Positions 57,201 through 64,000 of a DNA stretch of 64,000 nt are shown here, piece after piece. Below the pieces are notes generated by a model. That model was not told where the DNA came from, did not search any database, and was given only the letters and a program-made list of their open reading frames with translations. How positions within the stretch are numbered: position 1 is the stretch's first letter; every line of letters begins with the position of its first letter. Source of the DNA: Trileptium ribeirensis (taxonomy: Eukaryota; Nematoda; Enoplea; Enoplida; Thoracostomopsidae); the NCBI GenBank assembly GCA_030248225.1, contig JASANE010010025.1, positions 1 to 64,000 on the forward strand, given 5' to 3'. The position numbers were made by a program, and so were the translations under genes.

Positions 57201-60200
57201 GCATACGCCATTCTCATCAGTACGATCGGGGTTCGATCCGTAGCGTGGATTAAGATTGTCAAAAGTTGTAGGATGCTGAAATTAGCTCCGGCGTTAAAGG
57301 GTTAATCAAAAATTAGTCATATGTCACTTCGCTGATCAAACATTAGTCAGTCTATTCACTAGCCCTTCATGCCCATCTCATTGGCATCAAAGCATATTGC
57401 ACCGCCTTGTACCAACTAAGTATGTCGCGTTGCGTATTTTTGCACGGGCGTTGTTGCTTGCTCACTTTGTGCGGTTCCTTAGGGAACCGAGCAACAGATC
57501 TCAGATAGCTCAGCGCTTTGCATACGACGTTCTCATCAGTACGATCGGGGTTCGATCCGCAGCGTGGATTGAGATTGTCAAAAGTTGTAGGATGTGGAAA
57601 TTAGCACCGGCGTTAAAGGGTTAATCAAAAATTAGTCATAAGTCACTTCACTGATCAAACATTAGTCAGTCTATTCACTAGCCTTTCATGCCCATCTCGT
57701 TGGCATCAAAGCATATTGCACCGCCTTGTACCAACTAAGTATGTCGCGCACAAGCGTTGTTGCTCACTAGCTTTGTGCGGTTCTTTAAGGAAACGAGCAA
57801 TAACTCTCAAATTGCTCAGCATTTTGCATACGGCATTCTCACCAGTACGATGAGGGTTCGATCTGCAGCGTGAATTGAGATTGTCAAAAATTGTACGATG
57901 CGGAAACTAGCTCCGGCGTTAAAGGGTTAGTCAAAAATTAGTCATAAGTCATTTCGCTGATCAAACATTAATCAGTCTATTCACTAGCCCTTCATGCCCA
58001 TCTCTTTCAGTGAGAACCAAACCATATTGCACCGCATTGTACTAATTAAGTATGTCTCGGTGCGTATGTTTGCACAAGCGTTGTTGCTCGCACGATTTGT
58101 GTGGTTCCTTAAGGAACCGAGCAATAACTCTCAAATTGCTCAGCATTTTGCATACGGCATTCTCACCAGTACGATGGGGGTTCGATCCGCAGCGTGGATT
58201 GAGATTGTCAAAAATTGTACAATGCGGAAACTAGCTCCCGCGTTAAAGAGTTAATCAAAAATTAGTCATAACTCCCTTACTGATCAAACATTAGTCAGTC
58301 TATTCACTAGCCCTTCATGCCCATCTCGTTGGCATCAAAGCATATTGCACCGCCTTGTACTAATTAAGTATGTCTCGGTGCGTATGTTTGCACAAGCGTT
58401 GTTGCTCGCTCGCTTTGTGTGGTTCCTTAAGGAACCGAGCAATAACTCTCAAATTGCTCAGCATTTTGCATACGCCGTTCTCATCAGTACGATCGGGGTC
58501 CGATCCGCAGCGTGGATTGAGATTGTCAAAAGTTGTAGGATGCGGAAATTAGCTCCGGCGTTAACGGGTTAATCAAAAATTAGTCATAAGTCCCTTTCAC
58601 TGATCAAACATTAGTCAGTCGCTTCACTAGCTCTCTCATGCCCATCTCTTCCAGTGAGAACCAAACCATATTGCACCGCATTGTACTAATTAAGTATGTC
58701 TCGGTGCGTATGTTTGCACAAGCGTTGTTGCTCGCTCGCTTTGTGTGGTTCCTTAAGGAACCGAGCAATAACTCTCAAATTGCTCAGCATTTTGCATACG
58801 CCGTTCTCATCAGTACGATCGGGGTCCGATCCGCAGCGTGGATTGAGATTGTGAAAAGTTGTAGGATGCGGAAATTAGCTCCGGCGTTAACGGGTTGATC
58901 AAAAATTAGTCATAAGTCCCTTCACTGATCAAACATTAGTCAGTCGCTTCACTAGCTCTCTCACGCCCATCTCTTCCAGAGAGAACCAAACCATATTGCA
59001 TCGCATTGTACTAATTAAGTATGTCTCGGTGCGTATGTTTGCACATGCGTTGTTGCTCGCTCACTTTGTGCGGTTCCTTAACGAACCGAGCAACAGATCT
59101 CAGATAGCTCAGCGCTTTGCATACGCCATTCTCATCAGTACGATCGGGGTTCGATCCGCAGCGTGGATTAAGATTGTCAAAAGTTGTAGGATGCTGAAAT
59201 TAGCTCCGGCGTTAAAGGGTTAATCAAAAATTAGTCATATGTCACTTCGCTGATCAAACATTAGTCAGTCTATTCACTAGCCCTTCATGCCCATCTCATT
59301 GGCATCATAGCATATTGCACCGCCTTGTACCAACTAAGTATGTCGCGTTGCGTATTTTTGCACAAGCGTTGTTGCTCACTAGCTTTGTGCGGTTCTTTAA
59401 GGAAACGAGCAATAACTCTCAAATTGCTCAGCATTTTGCATACGGCATTCTCACCAGTACGATGGGGGTTCGATCCGCAGCGTGGATTGAGATTGTCAAA
59501 AATTGTACGATACAGAAACTAGCTCCGGAGTTAAAAGGTAAATCAAAAATTAGTCATAAGTTGCTTCACTAATCAAACATTAGTCAGTCTTTTTACTAAC
59601 CTTTCATGCACACCTCTTCTAGTTGGCATCAAAGCATATTGCATCGCATTGTACTAACTAAGTATGTCGCGGTTCGTATGTTTGCACAAGCGTTGTTGCT
59701 CGCTCGCTTAGTGTGGTTCCTTAAGGAACCGAGCAATAACTCTCAGATTGCTCAGCACTTTGCATACGTCATTCTCACCAGTACGATCGGGGTTCTATCC
59801 GCAGCGTGGGTTGAGATTGTCAAAAATTGTACGATACAGAAACTAGCTCCGGAGTTAAAAGGTTAATCAAAAATTAGTCATAAGTCGCTTCACTAATCAA
59901 ACGTTAGTCAGTCGCTTCACTAGGTCTTTCATGCCCATCTCTTCCAGTGGGCATCAAAGCATATTGCACCGCATTGTACTAACTAAGTATGTCGCGGTGC
60001 GTATGTTTGCACAAGCGTTGTTTCTCCCTCGCTTTGTGTGGTTCCTTAAGGAACCGAGCAATAACTGTCAGATAGCTCAGCGCTTTGCATACGCCGTTCT
60101 CACCAGTACGATCGGGGTTCGATCCGCAGCGTGGATTGAGATTATCAAAAATTGTAGGATGCGGAAACTAGCTCCGGCGTTAAAACGTTAATCAAAAATT

Positions 60201-60588
60201 AGTCATAAGTCGCTTCACTAATCAAACATTAGTCAGCCTTTTCACTAAACCTTTCATGCACATCTCTTCTAGTTGACATCAAAGCATATTGTACCGCCTT
60301 GTATTAACTAAATTCGTCCCGGTACATATGTTTGCACGGGCGTTGTTGCTCGCTCGCTTTGTGGGGTTCCTTCCGCAAACTGAGCACCAACTCTCACATT
60401 GCTCAGCACTTTGCATACGGCATTTCCACCAGTACGATCAGAGTTCGATCCCCAGCGTGGCTTGAGGTTGTCAAAAATGGTACGACGCAGAAAATAGCTC
60501 AGGCGTTAAAGGTTATTCAAAAATTAGTCATATGTCGCTTCACTAATCTTAAATTAGTCAGTCGCTCCACTAGCTCTTTCATGCCCAT
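42240..60588 (+). repeat. tRNA-related satellite array, about 324 bp by 55
   Basis: Monomers of about 323-325 bp follow one another for 18.3 kb. Each contains, in order, a TTAGTCATAAGTCGCTTCAC block, TGCACCGCCTTGTACTAACT, a 16-bp palindrome GGTTCCTTAAGGAACC, an A-box-like TAGCTCAGCG, a perfect B box GGTTCGATCC beginning 43 bp after it, GCAGCGTGG, and GCGTTAAAGGGTTAATC. The A-to-B spacing is that of a tRNA gene, so the unit looks like a tandemly amplified tRNA-derived sequence. Most monomers keep a plus-strand frame of 75-124 codons (LVLTKYV, then FLKEPSN, then IGVRSAAW), probably a by-product of shared ancestry. Block duplications lie inside, and a scrambled patch lies at 55,800-56,095. Confidence 0.92.
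52750..52835 (+). promoter_or_regulatory. Palindrome and pol III-type boxes in one array monomer
   Basis: A representative monomer: palindrome GGTTCCTTAAGGAACC at 52,750-52,765, A-box-like TAGCTCAGCG at 52,783-52,792 and B box GGTTCGATCC at 52,826-52,835. The first downstream T run able to end pol III transcription is the TTTT of the next monomer (CAGTCTTTTCAC). Confidence 0.6.
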
Positions 60589-60681
60589 AGAGTCAAGCTC
60601 AACAGGGTCTTGTTTCCCCGCCGACTTCGCGGTGCCCGTTCCCACCGCTATGGTTTCGCTAGATAGTAGATAGGGATAGTA

Positions 60682-60781
<100 letters not shown>

Positions 60782-60790
60782 GTTGAATTT

Positions 60791-60925
60791 CTTCACTTTG
60801 ACATTCAGAGCACTGGGCACTTCCAGTGGGCACCAAAACGTATTGCACCGCCTTCTACTAACTAAGTATGTCTCGGTGCGTATGTTTTCACAGGTGATGT
60901 TGCTCGCTCGCTTTGTGCGGTTCCT
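60791..60925 (+). repeat. Isolated, truncated array monomer
   Basis: A copy of the monomer 5' part (TATTGCACCGCCTTCTACTA, then TTGCTCGCTCGCTTTGTGCG) lies outside the array, about 200 bp beyond its end. It stops at GGTTCCT, inside the conserved palindrome. Confidence 0.8.
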
Positions 60926-61043
60926 ATCCATATCCTTCCTATCTTTGGACTCAACAGCTAGAATACTGAACCCGATTTTGGCAAAAATCTAAGTTCTATA
61001 AAAAATCTAGTTAATAATGTAAATTTACAATCTATATTTCTAG

Positions 61044-61136
61044 AAGACGTTGATCCTGTATCAATCCTAAAGAAACGTAGGAAAAGTATAACGTTCCCAA
61101 CAATTACATTGGACTACGCAGACAACTGTGAAGAAG
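61044..61136 (+). CDS. Host gene, penultimate exon
   Basis: The 93-nt exon is bounded by TATATTTCTAG and GTAAGA. Its open frame starts after two bases and reads DVDPVSILKKRRKSITFPTI, then TLDYADNCEE. A basic KKRRKS stretch could be a nuclear or kinase site. It ends with one base (phase 1), which joins in frame to the acceptor at 61,902. The protein is not recognised. Confidence 0.7.
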
Positions 61137-61901
61137 GTAAGAGATTATGTTTTGTATATTATAAAATCGCCAGTATCTTTTTTTACTCGGGTTTGATATT
61201 TAAGTACAGGAAGTGTTTGTTGTGATTATTGTATATGCCCCTTTACGTCTGCAAAATCGTTTCGGATAAGAGCTTAGAAAACATCGTCAAAACTCCACTG
61301 CGACAGAAGAATGGGATCAATATTTATTTTCCTTGGTCAAGCTGACAGAACGATAATCTTTGAAAATTATCACTGCACATAACGACATTTTTACTTTCGA
61401 TATAATAATTCTTAGTGCACATACCAGCGCTAGTAAGCTCCTCCCATACAGATTCCAATACAGTTTCAGAAGTATATCCGTTGCTTAATGTGAAACACTT
61501 TCACTGCTTTACACTACACATCAAGTAAATTTGCTAATTTTAGTGCAAAAGCTATAACTCTGAAATCGATCAGCGGATGTGATTAATATTAGCTTCAGAA
61601 TATATATGGGAGTTTAAGACCTTTTGCATCTGACTTACTCGTTGCTAAATAGAGAACGAGTAACCCGGCTTTTAAGGCTTCAGAATCATTTTTGGATCTC
61701 ACCATGTTAGGTACATACTTTCCTAATTACACAAAAATTTCTTGCTTCAACTTTTGGTTCCCATCTTTCATAGAAAGTTCACTTTTAGCGAATTTGAATT
61801 GTACAAATTAATTTGACATTTTCAGGAAGCTTCAGTGGAAGCTGTTATCCTGCCTCTCAATGCCCTTATTATATTATATATACAAACTTTCATTGCTTTA
61901 G
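61137..61901 (+). other. Intron of the host gene
   Basis: A 765-bp GT-AG interval between the two coding exons. Another TTTTCAG acceptor at 61,825 exists, but splicing there would put the phase-1 upstream exon into a stop after about 25 codons. Confidence 0.6.
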
Positions 61902-62926
61902 ATGGCCGTCGTCCATCGGTTGATTGGGAAGTTGCAATGTTGTCTCGGCGATTGCCAGCACCAAATTCCGCAAATTCATCGATTTCAAACGAATCACTAG
62001 CAACAACAACGAACAGCGACAGTATTTCAAGCGAAAACGCAACAGACATCACGGTAATGGCCGACACTTACTGCGTATCGAGTGGTCATTTAAGTCCCGT
62101 GCCGCGACTGTCGCTTACGCCGCAGTTATCGCATGAAAGCTTATCGTCGAGCAGCGATGAAACTACGCTGTCAATCACGACAACGGCAAATCCAGCACTC
62201 CTGATGCCGCTTCCTGGGAGTGTTACCGACTTGTCCGAGTGGAACCGTCATTATGAAGAAAGAATTAACGTCATAGCTTCCGAGTTACCGATAGTTGCCG
62301 ATCTTGAGATGAAAGCACACCAACGTCCAGCATCATGCTCGCCTCATCACTTGCGTGGCCGCACCGTAGTCGAGAGTGAAGACGAACCCTGCCATTATCA
62401 TCGGGAAGACGTAATGTCACCTGATTTTCTTCGCTACCGTAGACAGCAAGCTGAGAAAATGTGGGAAAGTTTCCCTGAAAACCTCCCAGGTTCTACCTCG
62501 AATACGTCACCAAGACAAATTCATTCAGCTACTACATACACTGATGGAGGAGATCGTGCACCCTGGCGTCGAAAACGTCACACCAGCATCCTGGGGTCAC
62601 GTTCATACTTTGGAAATGAAGATATTCCGAGCAATCATGTAACGCTGTTGCCAGGCGGATATGCCGATGGTCCTGCTGAATATGAAAATGTTGATGGAAA
62701 CAACGGTAAAAAGCCTGATGATGCAGCTCGACCTGTGTCAGCTCCTGACGATACATTGAAGAAGAGACTCTTTCGATCAGCCCAGGCTAGCACATCTGGA
62801 ATACAAATTCAAAAACCTAAAAAAGTTGTACGGTTTAAACGAAGATACAAATGTCAGCCGCAGGTCTGGTTTGATTCTCTTCTTGACCTAATTCCTGAAG
62901 ATCCGAACACTGGCGTATGGTGTTAA
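61902..62926 (+). CDS. Host gene, terminal exon (uncharacterised protein)
   Basis: The exon begins after TTCATTGCTTTAG and gives about 341 residues ending in a TAA at 62,924. The N-terminal third is Ser/Thr/Asn-rich and likely disordered. A middle segment, DLSEWNRHYEERINVIASEL, is probably helical. Next come RRKRH and a conserved-looking basic-aromatic C-terminus, VVRFKRRYKCQPQVWFDSLL, ending PEDPNTGVWC. No catalytic motif, signal peptide or membrane segment is seen. Unlike its neighbours, it is free of stops and decay, so it is a working host gene. The family is not recognised. Confidence 0.75.
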
Positions 62927-62936
62927 ACACCATATG

Positions 62937-62942
62937 AATAAA
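62937..62942 (+). terminator. Polyadenylation signal of the host gene
   Basis: AATAAA, 11 nt after the stop codon. Confidence 0.7.
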
Positions 62943-63184
62943 AAAGTAATATCACTGTGATGAAATCAGTCTGTGTACATGTTTTCCACATAGAACGACC
63001 CATTTGAGTCACACAGTCGCGGTTTTTCTACGGTAAAACTATATCCCTCATCCAATATGTAACATTTCAAAATTTTGATATGTTGCGTTAGCTACTAGTT
63101 TGGAGGGTGCGAGACAGCGCGTGGCGGTAAGTGAAATTAGGATCACTAAAGAGGACAGAAAAGACATAATTTTTTATCATATTA

Positions 63185-63662
63185 TGTGCCAGTAAACTTA
63201 AGGTGTCCCCACCAACCATCCTATTTTGTATTTTTGGATAAAATTTATAACGGAATGCTATTTGATCAATTGAAATTCGGCGTAAATCTGTTCGTGAACA
63301 CAGTGCTCGCGATTGAAAACTTGACCGTTTTGTGTTCGCAAAAATTGAAGAAAAATTACCCAAAATTTTTGAGAACGAAAATTTGTCGATTTGATTGTGA
63401 CGTCACTTTTGCATTACATTTGTTCGCGAACACTGTATAACCCAAATCAAAATGATAATGCATTAGGGAATAGAATTTCTGCAAACTGAAATCGCCGGAA
63501 TTCTGTTCGAACACAAGGGCACTTGAATTTGATTTTGCCAATTTTCGGTTAGCGAAAAACCGAATGAAATTAAGCCTGTTTTCCGTAACAAGGGTTTGCG
63601 ATTCGATATGGGTAATGATAGAATAGGATGGTTGGCGGGGTCACCCTAAGTTTACTCACGCA
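63185..63662. mobile_element. 478-bp MITE, same family as 22,344-23,452
   Basis: Left end TGTGCCAGTAAACTTAAGGT and right end CCTAAGTTTACTCACGCA are inverted partners. The subterminal CCAACCATCCTATTTTG and GAATAGGATGGTTGGCGGGG also match. The flanks TTA at 63,182-63,184 and 63,663-63,665 form the duplication. A TTCGCGAA palindrome lies near 63,424. Confidence 0.88.
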
Positions 63663-63665
63663 TTA

Positions 63666-64000
63666 TAGGATCGCTGTCAAATTATAAAGTAATCGGTGAC
63701 CTCTAAACATATAAGCATCTAAATTGATTTGATGAAATTATTCTATTTTCTGAGGTTGGAATTTGGTTAAAGATATCGAAAGCGCCATAAGATAATAAAA
63801 ACGAAGAAACCATATTCACGACTTGTTCAAGATATACGAAGTTTACGGTGGAGCCACTAAGCCGAAATTTATTATAATAAGCCATAAAGCGTTTCAGCGA
63901 AGGTCTACATATTGTGGACAAAAGCAAATCGCACAATCTGCAACACCAAGTTTACTGCAAAGGTTTATAGCATTAAGTTATAATATACTGCTGAAACGCT
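63666..64000. other. No recognisable gene
   Basis: AT-rich sequence to the window edge without supported features. Confidence 0.4.

Noticed and set aside
42240..60588. CRISPR-like array
   Set aside because: The repeats are 324 bp, contiguous and without unique spacers, in a eukaryotic context.
42240..60588. Cluster of functional tRNA genes
   Set aside because: A and B boxes are present, but the D arm, anticodon arm and acceptor stem do not pair as in a real tRNA.
61825..61901. Acceptor TTTTCAG at 61,825 for the terminal exon
   Set aside because: With the phase-1 donor at 61,136 it leads to an early stop; the acceptor before 61,902 keeps the frame open.

Overview
The window looks like a repeat-dense stretch of a metazoan (invertebrate) nuclear genome. 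Three things point that way: spliced host exons with GT/AG borders and a polyadenylation signal, a Polinton, and several eukaryotic transposon classes with clean target-site duplications. The lineage cannot be fixed from sequence alone.

Positions 1 to about 9,100 hold the right-hand part of a Polinton/Maverick element with every gene on the minus strand. Reading right to left: protein-primed DNA polymerase B, a membrane-anchored unknown protein, a small unknown protein, a chromodomain integrase, a packaging ATPase, two small Polinton-type proteins, a NADAR-family protein, a TATA-binding-protein-like protein, and a small unknown protein. Nine copies of the motif ACATGAAAAG (minus strand) mark the transcription units. 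The polymerase gene is split by a 509-bp MITE with a 26-bp perfect inverted repeat and a TAA duplication; nothing else in the element looks broken. The capsid and protease genes would lie left of position 1. The unusual part is a virus-like element that carries its own TBP-like factor, a NADAR protein and a uniform promoter-like motif.

Positions 9,200 to 15,567 are mostly non-coding: a minisatellite, a second MITE end, a field of short palindromes and a LINE endonuclease fragment. Positions 15,568 to 29,891 are one old, decayed Ty3/gypsy-type LTR element on the minus strand, about 14.3 kb long, with diverged LTRs of about 0.8 kb. Its order is gag, an acidic Cys-rich region, an env-like region, then protease, reverse transcriptase and RNase H. 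I see no integrase after RNase H, and env lies before pol, so this is either an unusual architecture or a composite. A 1,109-bp MITE is nested in it, and two relatives sit at 30,051 and 63,185.

Positions 33,000 to 34,200 hold a diverged tandem repeat of about 222 bp. A non-autonomous hAT element (40,007 to 41,190) has a perfect 8-bp duplication. Positions 42,240 to 60,588 are an array of roughly 55 monomers of about 324 bp. Each monomer carries a tRNA-like A box and B box 43 bp apart, a 16-bp palindrome and a short open frame. Larger blocks of about 1.95 and 2.24 kb have been duplicated inside it. At the right edge are the last two exons of an unrecognised host gene (61,044 to 62,926). A possible exon at 37,621 raises the chance that the array sits in a large intron, but the exon phases do not join directly.
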